Part shown: positions 52,154 through 62,327 of the stretch, one piece after another
How the letters are laid out: every line of letters begins with the position of its first letter
Position numbering within the stretch: the first letter of the stretch is position 1
Assembly (NCBI GenBank): GCA_951828385.1
Contig: OX639973.1
Coordinates: 5,137,200 to 5,201,199, forward strand
Length of the DNA stretch: 64,000 nucleotides
Source of the DNA: an uncultured Poribacteria bacterium
Lineage (GTDB): Bacteria; Poribacteria; WGA-4E; WGA-3G
Direction of reading: 5' to 3'
The notes under the pieces: model-generated
Told to the model about the DNA's origin: nothing
The model's input: only the letters and a program-made list of their open reading frames with translations
Database searches by the model: none
Program-made: the position numbers and the translations under genes

Positions 52154-55100
52154 TTACTCTGTTCTCTTGATGCTACCGAATGTTGTGAGATACCGGTTCG
52201 CAGCCGAGACATGCCCCCTCAGTCTACGGGTTGCAACCGGTTGGCGTACACCGGCAAACGAGACTTCCTCTAACCGATAGTGATAGGCAACCCCCGCCTT
52301 CGCAGTCGTATCAACATACTGATAGGTGTGACGCTCGGATGTGGTACCCGCGCCTTGGAGCATCCGGGAATTGACAACTTTGAAAGTCCCGGTTCTGGTG
52401 TCGCTCCGGAGGACGTTGAAACCCGCATTTTCCAACTCTGATTGCGTCGTCCACTTGATAACTGCGCCTTGTTCGGTCCGATCTGCACTGAAACTGGAGA
52501 GTTGGACGGGTAAGGGGCCACCTTTTTTCCACCCTGGGTAGCCGATATCCTTTGGATCGCCCCAGTAGATGATGATTCTTCGATTAGTCGTTATGGCACG
52601 AAACCAACTGCTTTTTCGTGTCCCTGTAAGAGGCACGCCATCTTCATATTGGCGTATGATGGAAGTGCGGACCCCATCGCGGTCAATACAGTTGGGCAGT
52701 TTCCAAGACGGTTCATCGTTCGTGCTGCCTTCCCCATCAAGGTTCCCGACAATATCTACTTGGTTGCCGGACTCGTCTCGAAGCACAACAGCATATCCGA
52801 CTTCTCCTAAGAGTTGCCCATTAGGGCCAAGTTGTTCCAATTTATCCGAGTGCTGTTCCGTGAGGTTATAGACGCGTTGCTCTGGAAAGTGATCGGAGTG
52901 CCGGCCATTTTTGGTGACAAGGAGCACTGTCTGCTTTGGCAATATCCGCAAAGCGTTATGAATGATAAGAGTGACAAAACGGTGTGTTGGTTTATTGGTC
53001 GGATCATATCCTTCAACTTGGAGCCGCCATCCCTGCAACGTGACCACATCGGTTTTTGACCCGTTGTATAACTCTATCCATTGGGGGAGACGTTCCGATT
53101 TCCCGGGCGTAAACATGATTTCACTGATACTCACGGGGACTGTCGCACTCGGCTGTGTAAGCGTCCTTTTTAGGTAACCTGGGGTACCGAGGCTCAGGTC
53201 TTTAGCCGTTTTGCGATCATACCCCAACCCGCCTTGATATCCGCTCTGCTGCCATGCAGCAGCTTCATACCCCGGTGTATTGGGTTGCTCCCGGAAATAT
53301 GCCTGATTCTCGCCAAACACTATCGGGGTATCAGATGCCTCGGTGTTCCCGAAATAATCACCAACGACATCAGCAATCGCCTTGGATCTATCGCGCAATA
53401 TCAGCGAGAAATTTGATGCAGGAAGATGGAGTTCTGGCACGCTGAGATAGCGGTAGGTGTATGCCTGTGAGTGTTCTAATCGGGTCTCTTTGTGTCCAGT
53501 GTTCACGAGCAACAAAACCGTACCCGCAGGGAGCGTCATCTCTGGGAACTCAAAAGTATCGGTACCCATGGATAGTGTTGAGGAGAGATTCAACTCCCAG
53601 CCACCGAGCGAAATTTCGCCGTCTGTTATATTGCGCAGCTCCACCCAATCCTCTTTATTCCTGTCGGCGTTTAGGAATTCGTTGAAAATGATACCCGTTG
53701 ACGTAACAGCGGGTAAGACTGGCCTGCTGGTCGTCCGCCGCAATACCCTGATGTTAACCATCGCGCTTCCATCTGCCGCCTGTGTTGCCCGAATCGCGTT
53801 ACCGCTTGCATCCTGGATGGACGCGCCCGCGGGTATCTTGAGGCTCCTAGACTTGATCTGAATCCCATCTGTATCTATCGGGGTATCCGAGGTGACGGTA
53901 TAAGTGAAAACGAGTTTTGTTGAACCCGGTCTTGCTTCTGTATAGTAGGCTTCAACCTCTGTTTTTCGTGAATCGGCTGCTGAGTTGTCACCGAAGAGAA
54001 GTGTCACACTCGGCATATCGGTACCTGCAGTAGACTTTACTGCCACATCAGTCTCTTCAAACGTCACCTCCACCTCAATCTTACTACCCGCAGTATACAC
54101 CGCTTGTGCATCGCCAACAAAATCAACACTGGTGATGCTCGGGGGTGTGGTATCTACTTTCTGTTTCGGATCTGCCGCCACACCAGGGTGGTTCAGATTT
54201 AAAGCGGTTCGATAACTATTTTCTATTTTGCTGCCATTGTGATTTTCTAATACGTTTGGGGCGATCTCTACGCCATCGGCATCTTCATCTCCCGTAACAA
54301 CTGTGTATTGAAAGACTAACGATGTTGTCTCGGATCCGCTGACATAATTGGCATACTTTGTAGCAGTTCCCAGTGTCATAGGTATTCTCGGTACCCCAGT
54401 AACAGTAACTTTTTCAGTTGCCTCTACTGTTACCGTGATAGTATCATCGACGGCATAGGGACCGGTGCTCGTAAAAGCGAGGGAACGAATATCGGAAACA
54501 GTCGTCCCTACTATCTGGGCATCGCCCGCATTGGCTATACCGCTGTGGTTCAGGTTGAGAGCGTTGCCGACACTGTCCGTTATAGTGCCGCCGTTAAGGG
54601 TTAAAGAGTTGGCTTTCACGGAGACACCATTCGTATCATCTTTGTCCGCTGCAGTGATCCTATACCCAAAAACGAGTGTCGTTGTACCGCCGCTGTTAAG
54701 GAAGTGTGCTGTCCTTTCCGTGCTGCCGATAACAATAATGAGCGTCGGTCTCCCCACAACGGTGACAGCCTCGCTGGTTGTCACTGTTACCTGAATGGCA
54801 CTACCGACACTGTAGGGGCCGGTACTGCTAAAGGCGAGGGAACTCACTTGTGGCAAAGTGGTATCCACCGATTGGCGTTCACCGGCATCCGCGAGCGCAT
54901 CATGGTTGAGGTTCAGAGCGGTACCGAGCTCATCCACAATCGTACCGCCGTTGCGTGAAAGCGAATTCGCACGCACCGAAACACCGTTGGTATCATCGCC
55001 ATCTCCGGAAGTAACAGTGTATTGGAAGACGAGGGTATTTGTCCCCGAGCCACTGTGATACCGCGCCGGTTTCTCTGTATGTCCGATCAGCACTTCCAGT

Positions 55101-58100
55101 GTCGCACTGCCTGTAACAATCATACTTTTTGTTGTTGTCACTGTTACCTCAATGTTATCCGAGATACCATAGGGTCCAGTGCTGGTGAAAGCGACGGAAT
55201 GGATACTTGGGATAGTCGTCCGAACTATTTGCGTATTGCCTGCATCGGCTATCCCGCTGTGATTGAGGTTTAGAGTGTTGCCGACCCCGTCTGTTATGCT
55301 GCCCCCGTTGAGGGCAAGCGAGTTATCATTCACGGAGACACCGTCTGCATCATCCTCGTCCGCTGTAGTAACCTTATACCGAAAAACAAGCGTAGAGGTC
55401 CCAGTGCCACTAAAGAACCTTGCGACTCTTTGCGTCGTGCCGATAGTCATGCCCAAGGTAGGTGTCCCTATAACTTTAACTGTCTCGCTGGTTGTTACCG
55501 TTACCTCAAGGTCGTTGCCGACACCATAGGGACCGGTGCTGGTAAAGGCGACGGAACTCACCTGTGGCGAAGTGGTATCCACCCGATGCCCCTCGCCCGC
55601 ATCCGGCAACGGATTATGGTTGAGGTTCAGAGGAGTGCCGAGCGCATCCACGATGGTACCGCCGTTGAGTGAAAGCGAGTTCGCACTGACCGAGACACCA
55701 TTGGTATCATCCCCGTCCGTTGCAGTGACCTCATACCGAAAAACGAGCGTAGAGGTCCCAGCACCGGCAAAGAGTCTCGCGGCTCTTTGCGTCGTGCCGA
55801 TAGTCATGCCAAGCGTCGGGGTACCTGTAACTTCTACTGCCTCGCTTGTCGTCAGTGTTACCTCGATGTTATCCGAGGCACCATAGGGGCCGGTGCTGGT
55901 AAAGGCGAGGGAACTCACCTGTGGCAAAGTAGTATCCACGCGTTGGGAATTCCCGCCATCGGGTAGGGCATCATGGCTGAGGTTCAGCGCGGTGCCGAAT
56001 TCATCCACGATGGTGCCGCCGTTGAGTGAAAGCGAGTTCGCACGCACCGAAACACCGTCGGAATCATCGCCGTCACCGGAAGCAACAGTGTATTGGAAGA
56101 CAAGTGTATTTGTCCCGGATCCGCTGTGATACCGCGCCGGCTTCTCTGTATGTCCGATGATAATTTTCAGCGTTGCACTGCCTGTAACAGTCACAGGCTT
56201 TATTGTTGTCAGTGTTACCTCAATCCGATCTGAGATCTTATAGGGCCCGGTGGTGCTAAAAGCGACGGAACTTATCTTGAGGAGCGTTGTGTCTACTATA
56301 TGTTGAGACGCTGCACTGACCTCACTATGCTTTAGGTCTGCCGAATTGCCTGGGATATCCGTGATGCTGCCGCCGTTCAGCTGGATTGAGTTGGCACGGA
56401 CAGAAATTCCATCTACATCAGCGTCACCGGACACAATAGTGTAGGCAAAGATAATCTCATCGGTCTCATCCCCCGATTGATAACCGGCGTTCTTCGTGGT
56501 GCCGCCGACCTGCAATTCTATCTCGGGGGAACCAGTGACGCGCACCCTTTCGCTGAACGTGACAGTTATCTGGACAACATCCCCTGTGCCATAGGGCCCA
56601 GAACTGGTAATTTCGACCCCATTTGAGACCACCACAGTATTCAAGGCGCGTGCGAAGCCTACGGCCCCTGAAGCCCCCGCGGCACCTGAGGCTCCCTGGT
56701 CATCAGATGAACCGCTTACGATTTTCGGCGGTTCTGTATCCACCTTATGCCCCGAATCATGCGACACTGCCGAGTGCCTTAAGTCCGCAGTGTTGCCTAC
56801 AGCATCTGTGATAGTGTCGCTATTCAAAGTAAGTGCATCGGCATCAATAGAGATACCATTGGCATCCGTGTCTCCAGTGGCAACCGTGTATTCAAACACC
56901 AGCACAGCCGTGCCGGTCCCCGAGGCATAGTCCGCAACCCGATCTTGGGTGCCAATCGTCAGTGTGAGTTGGGGAGTACCGGTGACATTAACCGCTTCGC
57001 TCATCGTTATTGACATCTCGATGACGTTGCCTAACATATAAGTCGCATCGTCGCCTGCACTACTACTAATCTGAATGCTCTTCAGCGTAGGTTGGACAGC
57101 GTCCACTTTATGGGACGCATTCGCTGCCACTCGCGTGTGGGTTAAGTCTGCATCGTTTCCGGAAGCATCTCTGATAGTATCACTATTCAAAGTGAGTGCA
57201 TCGGCAGTAATAGAAATACCATCGGGAGCCGCGTCCCCAGCGACAACCGTATATTCAAACAATAGCATAGTGGTATTGCTTCCCGAGGCATAGTCCGCTT
57301 TTTTCGTGTCGGTGCCGATCTGTAGTGTGAGTTGCGGGGTCCCTGTGACTATGACATCCTCGTTGAACGTCACTGTGGCTTGGATGACTTCACCCGCCAT
57401 ATAGGGTGCAGTCGTGCTGGTAATCGCAACCCCGTTGGAGACGATTTTCGGTAGGATACCATCCACCTGATGCGCCGAAGCATCGGACACGGCTGTGTGG
57501 GTTAAAACCGCAGCATTTCCTGTGGTATCTGTGATAGTGCCGTTATTCAAACTCAGTGCATTGGCACCAATAGAGATACCATCAGCATCCGTGTCCCCAG
57601 CAGCAACCGTATATTCAAACACCAACGCAGCCGTGCCACTCCCCGAGGCATAGTTAGCGTTCTTCGTGGCATTGCCGATCTGTAGGGCGAGTTGCGGTGT
57701 GTCTGTGACCACCATGTTCTCGGTAAACGCCACCCTGACTTGGACTTTATCACCTGTCTTATAGGTATTGTTGCTGGTGGGAGTGCTGGTAATAGCGATA
57801 CCGTTAATCGCCGGAACGGTACCGTCCACTTTATGTGAGGCTTGCGCAGAGAGGGCGTTATATGTCAGTGTCGCCGCGTTGCCTGCTGCATCTTGAATAG
57901 TGCCACCGTTAAGTGTGAGTTTATCCGCCCTAATTTCAATGCCATCCGCATCCACATCACTGGCGACAACTGTGTATTCAAACGCGAGCACCGTCGTCCC
58001 GGTCCCACTTGTCCAAGCCGCATTCTTATCCGCCGTGCCGATCCTCAATTCCAACTGCGGGGTACCCGCCACATCCACATTTTCAGTAAACGTCACTGTG

Positions 58101-61100
58101 GCTTGGATCGTATCGCCCGCCGTATAGATATTATTGGTGGCGGTGCTGGTAATAGCGATACCATCTGTGTCAATCGTCGGGGCGGTAGCGTCCACTGTAT
58201 GTGAGGCTTGCGCCGGGAGGGCGGTATGTGTCAGTGTCGCCGCGTTGCCCGCAGCATCTGTGATAGTGCCGCTATTCAAAGCGAGCGCATTGGCACCAAT
58301 AGAGATACCATCTGCATCCGCGTCCCCAGCGACAACCGTATATTCAAACAGTAGCACAGTGGTGCCGGTCCCCGATTTATAGGCCGCAGCCTTCGTGGCA
58401 TCGCCGATCTGTAAGGTAAGTTGTGGCGTGTCTGTGACTGTCACATTCTCTGTGAACGTCACTGTGGCTTGAATAACTTCATCCGCTGTATAGGGTGCGG
58501 TTGCACTGGTAATTGTAACGCCGTTAGAGACAATTTCAGGGGCGGTCGTATCTACCTTGTGTGAGGCATCATCAGCGAGTCCGGAATGGTTGAGAACTGC
58601 ATCAACAGTTGTCTCGTCTTTTTGAGTGATTTTAACCCCATTTCCCAATTCTATCTGCCCGGCTCCAATACCGATCCCCGTCTCATCTGTATCGCCAGCG
58701 GTGACGGTGTATTCAAACACGAGTGTCTTGCTATCACTCCCGCTTTTGTACGAAAGAGTCCTTATTTCTCTCTCCATAGATAACGCAATTGTCGGTGAAC
58801 CAGTGACAGTCACGGCTTTACTCCAATCAACAGTCACTTGGATAACATCGCCCGCCTTATAGGTATTATTGGTAGGAGTGCTGCTAATCCGAAGGGCGTT
58901 GACTCTCGGTTTATCTGTATCCACTATATGTGCTGTTTGTGCCGGTATTGCCGTGTGCGTTAAGTTAGCAGTGTTTCCGATAGCATCTTTGATAGTGCCA
59001 CCATTCAAAGTGAGAGAATCGGCATCAATAGAGATGCCATCGTCATCCTTCTCTCCAGCGACCACAGTATATTCAAACACCAACGCAGCCGTACCACTCC
59101 CCGATTTATAAGCCGCTGGCTTCTTCAAGACACTGAACTGTAGGGCGAGTTGCGGGGTGCCTGTGACGAACACTTTTTCATCGAATGTTACCGTGGTTTG
59201 GACGACTTCGCCCGCTGTATAGGGGGCAGTCGTGCTGGTAAACGCGATGGTGTCGATGCTGGGGGTCGTAGTATCCACCTGATGCGCAGAATCAGCCGGC
59301 ACTGCTGTGTGTGTTAAGACCGCAGCGTTTTCTGCAGCATCTCCGATAGTGCCGCTATTCAAACTCAGCGCATTGGCGGCAATAGAGATACCATCGATAT
59401 CCGTATCCCCATCGGCAACCGTGTATGCAAACACCAGCGCAGCCGTGCCGCTCCCCGAAGCATAGCCCGCGGTCTTCGTGGCACTGCCGATCTGTAGTGT
59501 GAGTTGTGGCGTGCCTGTAACGGACACATTCTCGGTGAATGTTACCGTGGCTTGGATGGCTTCACCGGCTGTATAGTGTGCAGTCGTGCTGGTAATGGAA
59601 ATACCGTTTGTAGCAATGGTCGGGACGGTAGCGTCCACTTTATGGTTTGAATCATTGGACACGGCTGTGTGCGTTAAGGTCGCAGCATTGCCTGCAGCAT
59701 CGCTGATAGTGCCGCTATTCAAACTCAGCGCATTGGCACCAATAGCGATGCCATCAGGAGCCGCATTTCCAGCGACCACGGTATATTCAAACACCAACGC
59801 AGTGGTACCGCTCCCCGATTTATAAGCCGCCGGCTTCTTCGTGACCTGGAACTGTAGGGCGAGTTGCGGGGTGCCTGTGACCACTACGTTCTCAGTGAAC
59901 GTCACCGTGGCTTGGACGACTTCACCGACTGTATAGGGCGCAGTCGTGCTGGTAAACGCTATGTTGTTGATACTGGGTACTATACCATCCACCTTATGTG
60001 CCGAATCAGCGGGCACTGCCGTATGCGTTAAGATCGCAGCGTTGCCTGCAGCATCTTTGATAGTACCACCATTCAAACTCAGCACATTAGCAGCAATAGA
60101 GATGCCATCGGTATCCACGTTATTGTTGACGACGGTGTATGTAAATACCAGTCCCTTGGTGCCGCTCCCGCTTAGGTAGCTTATTGATGTCGTGTTATCG
60201 CCGATCTGTAGGAGGAGTCGCGGGGTCCCCGTCACATTCACACTTTCACTAAACGTCACCGTGGCTTGGATCGTATCGTCTTTCTTATAGGTATTATTGG
60301 CAGGGGCGGTGCTGGTAATAGCGATACCGTTTGTAGCGGCAACGGTCGGTGCCACACCATCGACTTTATGTGAGGCTTGTGCAGAGAGAGCGGTATGTGT
60401 CAGCGTTGCCGCGTTTCCGGCAACATCTTTGATAGTACCACCATTCAAACTCAGCGCATCGGCACCAATAGAGATCCCATCGGCATCCGTGTCCCCGGCG
60501 GCAACCGTATATTCAAAATTTGCAGACATCAGCGCAGCAGGTTCGCTGTCCGTGATATAGTTCGCAATCTTCGTAGCACTGCCGATCTGCAGGGTGAGTT
60601 GCGGCGTGCCTGTGACAATGGCTCTTTCACTAAACGTCACTGTGGCTTGGATTTTATCGCCTGTTTTATAGGTATTATTGCTTGTGGGAGTGCTGGTAAT
60701 GGCGATACCGTTTGTAGTGGCAATCGTCGGTACCACACCATCCACTTTATGTGAGGCCTGCACAGGGAGGGCCTTGTGCGTCAGATCTACAAGTTCGCCG
60801 CTAATGGTATCAGTGATAGTGCCAAGGTTAAGCGTGAGGCTATTCGCCTTAATCTCAATCCCATCCGTATCCACATCTCCCGCAGCAACCGTGTATACAA
60901 ACGCAAGTACATCCGCTTGTATGCTACTTTTAAAATCCGCATTTCTATCCGCCGTGCCGATTTTCAAGGTCAAATAGGGTTTATCCTTATTATTCTTTAG
61001 CGTTACATTCACGTCTCTGTCGAATTTCACTGAGGCTTCGATCGTATCGCCCACCTTATAGGTATCATCAGAACCGGCATTGCTGGTAATAACGATTTTG

Positions 61101-61228
61101 TCGACAGATGCAGGCACTTCTTGGAGTGTTGTAAATAAGACCGCTGAGACAAATAGGAGCAATACTGCTTTAAGAAATAAATTTTGAGGTAAAGTTTTAC
61201 AGTTTTTCATAATATTCACGCGCTGCAA
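52154..61228 (-). CDS. Giant surface protein: ~20 Ig-like repeats plus two lamin-tail domains
   Basis: 3024-aa secreted protein. A signal/anchor helix (FLKAVLLLFVSAVLF) is followed by about 20 tandem ~120-residue repeats (residues ~40-2450). Each repeat has the pattern ITST...YKTGD.IQATVTF, LQIG...A.Y.SG, EYTV..GD.D.DGISI, LNGGTI.DAAGN, HKVD. The acidic DTDADG element may bind Ca2+. Then come two lamin-tail domains (~2510-2610, IIFNEFLNADRNKEDWVELR; ~2700-2830, SISEIMFTPGKSERLPQWIE) and a fibronectin-like end (ELENAGFNVLRSDT). No sorting signal is obvious. AAGGGG precedes a TTG at 61228; the ATG at 61210 is an alternative. Adjacent repeats are similar at DNA level, suggesting recombination. 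14 bp upstream lies a receiver protein gene. Adhesin-like role inferred. Confidence 0.9.
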   Translation of the reverse strand: MQRVNIMKNCKTLPQNLFLKAVLLLFVSAVLFTTLQEVPASVDKIVITSNAGSDDTYKVGDTIEASVKFDRDVNVTLKNNKDKPYLTLKIGTADRNADFKSSIQADVLAFVYTVAAGDVDTDGIEIKANSLTLNLGTITDTISGELVDLTHKALPVQASHKVDGVVPTIATTNGIAITSTPTSNNTYKTGDKIQATVTFSERAIVTGTPQLTLQIGSATKIANYITDSEPAALMSANFEYTVAAGDTDADGISIGADALSLNGGTIKDVAGNAATLTHTALSAQASHKVDGVAPTVAATNGIAITSTAPANNTYKKDDTIQATVTFSESVNVTGTPRLLLQIGDNTTSISYLSGSGTKGLVFTYTVVNNNVDTDGISIAANVLSLNGGTIKDAAGNAAILTHTAVPADSAHKVDGIVPSINNIAFTSTTAPYTVGEVVQATVTFTENVVVTGTPQLALQFQVTKKPAAYKSGSGTTALVFEYTVVAGNAAPDGIAIGANALSLNSGTISDAAGNAATLTHTAVSNDSNHKVDATVPTIATNGISITSTTAHYTAGEAIQATVTFTENVSVTGTPQLTLQIGSATKTAGYASGSGTAALVFAYTVADGDTDIDGISIAANALSLNSGTIGDAAENAAVLTHTAVPADSAHQVDTTTPSIDTIAFTSTTAPYTAGEVVQTTVTFDEKVFVTGTPQLALQFSVLKKPAAYKSGSGTAALVFEYTVVAGEKDDDGISIDADSLTLNGGTIKDAIGNTANLTHTAIPAQTAHIVDTDKPRVNALRISSTPTNNTYKAGDVIQVTVDWSKAVTVTGSPTIALSMEREIRTLSYKSGSDSKTLVFEYTVTAGDTDETGIGIGAGQIELGNGVKITQKDETTVDAVLNHSGLADDASHKVDTTAPEIVSNGVTITSATAPYTADEVIQATVTFTENVTVTDTPQLTLQIGDATKAAAYKSGTGTTVLLFEYTVVAGDADADGISIGANALALNSGTITDAAGNAATLTHTALPAQASHTVDATAPTIDTDGIAITSTATNNIYTAGDTIQATVTFTENVDVAGTPQLELRIGTADKNAAWTSGTGTTVLAFEYTVVASDVDADGIEIRADKLTLNGGTIQDAAGNAATLTYNALSAQASHKVDGTVPAINGIAITSTPTSNNTYKTGDKVQVRVAFTENMVVTDTPQLALQIGNATKNANYASGSGTAALVFEYTVAAGDTDADGISIGANALSLNNGTITDTTGNAAVLTHTAVSDASAHQVDGILPKIVSNGVAITSTTAPYMAGEVIQATVTFNEDVIVTGTPQLTLQIGTDTKKADYASGSNTTMLLFEYTVVAGDAAPDGISITADALTLNSDTIRDASGNDADLTHTRVAANASHKVDAVQPTLKSIQISSSAGDDATYMLGNVIEMSITMSEAVNVTGTPQLTLTIGTQDRVADYASGTGTAVLVFEYTVATGDTDANGISIDADALTLNSDTITDAVGNTADLRHSAVSHDSGHKVDTEPPKIVSGSSDDQGASGAAGASGAVGFARALNTVVVSNGVEITSSGPYGTGDVVQITVTFSERVRVTGSPEIELQVGGTTKNAGYQSGDETDEIIFAYTIVSGDADVDGISVRANSIQLNGGSITDIPGNSADLKHSEVSAASQHIVDTTLLKISSVAFSTTGPYKISDRIEVTLTTIKPVTVTGSATLKIIIGHTEKPARYHSGSGTNTLVFQYTVASGDGDDSDGVSVRANSLSLNGGTIVDEFGTALNLSHDALPDGGNSQRVDTTLPQVSSLAFTSTGPYGASDNIEVTLTTSEAVEVTGTPTLGMTIGTTQRAARLFAGAGTSTLVFRYEVTATDGDDTNGVSVSANSLSLNGGTIVDALGTPLNLNHNPLPDAGEGHRVDTTSPQVSSVAFTSTGPYGVGNDLEVTVTTSETVKVIGTPTLGMTIGTTQRVARFFSGTGTSTLVFRYKVTTADEDDADGVSVNDNSLALNGGSITDGVGNTLNLNHSGIADAGNTQIVRTTIPSIHSVAFTSTGPYGISDNIEVTVTTTKSMIVTGSATLEVLIGHTEKPARYHSGSGTNTLVFQYTVTSGDGDDTNGVSVRANSLSRNGGTIVDELGTALNLNHDALADAGERQSVDTTLPQVSSLAFSSTGPYSVGSAIQVTVTTSEAVTVVGRPTLIIVIGSTERTAHFLNSGGTTTLVFGYRITAADKDDTNGVSVKANSLTLNGGTITDSVGNALNLNHSGIANAGDAQIVGTTVSDIRSLAFTSTGPYAVDDTITVTVEATEKVTVTGVPRIPMTLGTATKYANYVSGSETTSLVFQYTVVTGDEDADGVEIAPNVLENHNGSKIENSYRTALNLNHPGVAADPKQKVDTTPPSITSVDFVGDAQAVYTAGSKIEVEVTFEETDVAVKSTAGTDMPSVTLLFGDNSAADSRKTEVEAYYTEARPGSTKLVFTYTVTSDTPIDTDGIQIKSRSLKIPAGASIQDASGNAIRATQAADGSAMVNIRVLRRTTSRPVLPAVTSTGIIFNEFLNADRNKEDWVELRNITDGEISLGGWELNLSSTLSMGTDTFEFPEMTLPAGTVLLLVNTGHKETRLEHSQAYTYRYLSVPELHLPASNFSLILRDRSKAIADVVGDYFGNTEASDTPIVFGENQAYFREQPNTPGYEAAAWQQSGYQGGLGYDRKTAKDLSLGTPGYLKRTLTQPSATVPVSISEIMFTPGKSERLPQWIELYNGSKTDVVTLQGWRLQVEGYDPTNKPTHRFVTLIIHNALRILPKQTVLLVTKNGRHSDHFPEQRVYNLTEQHSDKLEQLGPNGQLLGEVGYAVVLRDESGNQVDIVGNLDGEGSTNDEPSWKLPNCIDRDGVRTSIIRQYEDGVPLTGTRKSSWFRAITTNRRIIIYWGDPKDIGYPGWKKGGPLPVQLSSFSADRTEQGAVIKWTTQSELENAGFNVLRSDTRTGTFKVVNSRMLQGAGTTSERHTYQYVDTTAKAGVAYHYRLEEVSFAGVRQPVATRRLRGHVSAANRYLTTFGSIKRTE

Positions 61229-61242
61229 TTTTGTTTTCCCCT

Positions 61243-61755
61243 TTAAGTAAGTCCGATGAGTTTCGCTTCAAGATTCCACTTTTCAACAAGCGATAATGTA
61301 ATTTGCTGAATCTCTACTTTCACAATAGGTTTACGGATATAGAGCAACTTGTGCAGCGGTTCCATACCCATAGCAATCTCATACACAGGTCTATCAGTGT
61401 ATGCGGTCATGATAACGATTTCGAGATGCTTCTCAAACATTCTGATCCGCCGCACCGTTTCAATGCCATCCATCCCGGGTGGCATCCTGATGTCAATATA
61501 CGCGACTGCAAAGGGCTGGTTGGCTTCCATTGCTGCTTTGATGATCCGATAAGCTTCATCTCCACTGAAGGCGTGTGAGAGTTCAAAGGTAGGAAGATAA
61601 TAAGTTGGGCTGGGGGTGGAATCTACAGGCAGAAATGCCCCTGCTAAATCGTCGGAATCGGTTGCCCGGCTCCGTGGGTTCAAGATCTCCTGAAAGTCAA
61701 TATGAATGTCGTGTTGGTCGTCAACAATCAAGACCCGTGTGTTGCGATCAAGCAT
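61243..61755 (-). CDS. Stand-alone receiver (response regulator) protein
   Basis: 170-aa CheY-like receiver without output domain. Acid pocket VLIVDDQHDIHIDF (~residues 9-22), phospho-acceptor Asp in [15 protein letters not shown] (~89), Thr/Ser in MTAY and Lys in YIRKP (~140) are present. About 30 extra residues (SRATDSDDLAGAFLPVDSTP) are inserted between helix 1 and strand 2. The rest is very like the receiver of the sigma-54 regulator at 62328. Fourteen bp separate it from the giant repeat gene, so they are probably cotranscribed. Its partner kinase is unknown. Confidence 0.85.
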   Translation of the reverse strand: MLDRNTRVLIVDDQHDIHIDFQEILNPRSRATDSDDLAGAFLPVDSTPSPTYYLPTFELSHAFSGDEAYRIIKAAMEANQPFAVAYIDIRMPPGMDGIETVRRIRMFEKHLEIVIMTAYTDRPVYEIAMGMEPLHKLLYIRKPIVKVEIQQITLSLVEKWNLEAKLIGLT

Positions 61756-61775
61756 TTAGTTCTGTCCCCGCGTTT

Positions 61776-61872
61776 TATAGTGAATCCTAAAAATAAATAG
61801 ACATCTTTGTAGCACAAACTTCCAGTTTGTGCTACCAGTCTGAGTGCCCAATTAATTATAGGTTTTACTATA
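61776..61872. repeat. MITE-like palindromic repeat, copy 4 (internally deleted)
   Basis: 97-bp copy. The TATAGT and ACTATA ends and the CACAAACT...AGTTTGTG hairpin are kept, but the second hairpin (CAGTCTGAAT...ATTCAGACTG) is missing its middle and right arm: CCAGTCTGA runs straight into GTGCCCAATT. It lies just upstream of the receiver gene. Confidence 0.8.
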
Positions 61873-62327
61873 TCGTGCAAACTTGTATGAAGGTTAAAAG
61901 TTAATTCGGTAATATGTAATGTTCTATGTCTGAATCTGGATTTAACAGATTATAGCCATAGCATGATGATGCTTTAAAAGCAAAAGCAAGAAGCGTGCCA
62001 AAAGGTAAAATCGGTCTTATCCTTGATGTGAATTCCGTGATAGCATTGTCCGATGTCAAGGCATATCGGGGTCGGAAGATAGGGCTGGCAATGGGATGCG
62101 CTTGCTTAAGGGGGTTTTCGTGGATTGTTTCAAAATACAACAGATTTGGTAGGCGTGAGTGCCGGAACCCTTGACAAAACAAGGGATGGCGTGCTTATGT
62201 TGCAATAAGCAACAGCGTAGCATATTGCAACAGCATTTTTAACGATAGCAGGGCGGAGCTTGCCTGATAGGATTGTCAGAATCTCGGATGGACAGGATTT
62301 TCAGACCAAGGAATTACGTAAGATCGG
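61873..62327. other. Spacer between the sigma-54 regulator and the receiver gene
   Basis: An open frame on the minus strand (61901-62182, 93 codons) has no ribosome site or recognisable motif and I do not call it. The right part (62260-62320) reads like the dispersed 'GATTGTCAGAATCTCGGAT' spacer wording. No promoter for the receiver gene is convincing. Confidence 0.5.

Noticed and set aside
52341-61000. Many plus-strand frames of 60-134 codons antisense to the giant gene
   Set aside because: They recur with the repeat period and follow from the codon bias of the repeats.
61901-62182. 93-codon minus-strand frame
   Set aside because: No ribosome site, no motif, composition like dispersed spacer repeats.
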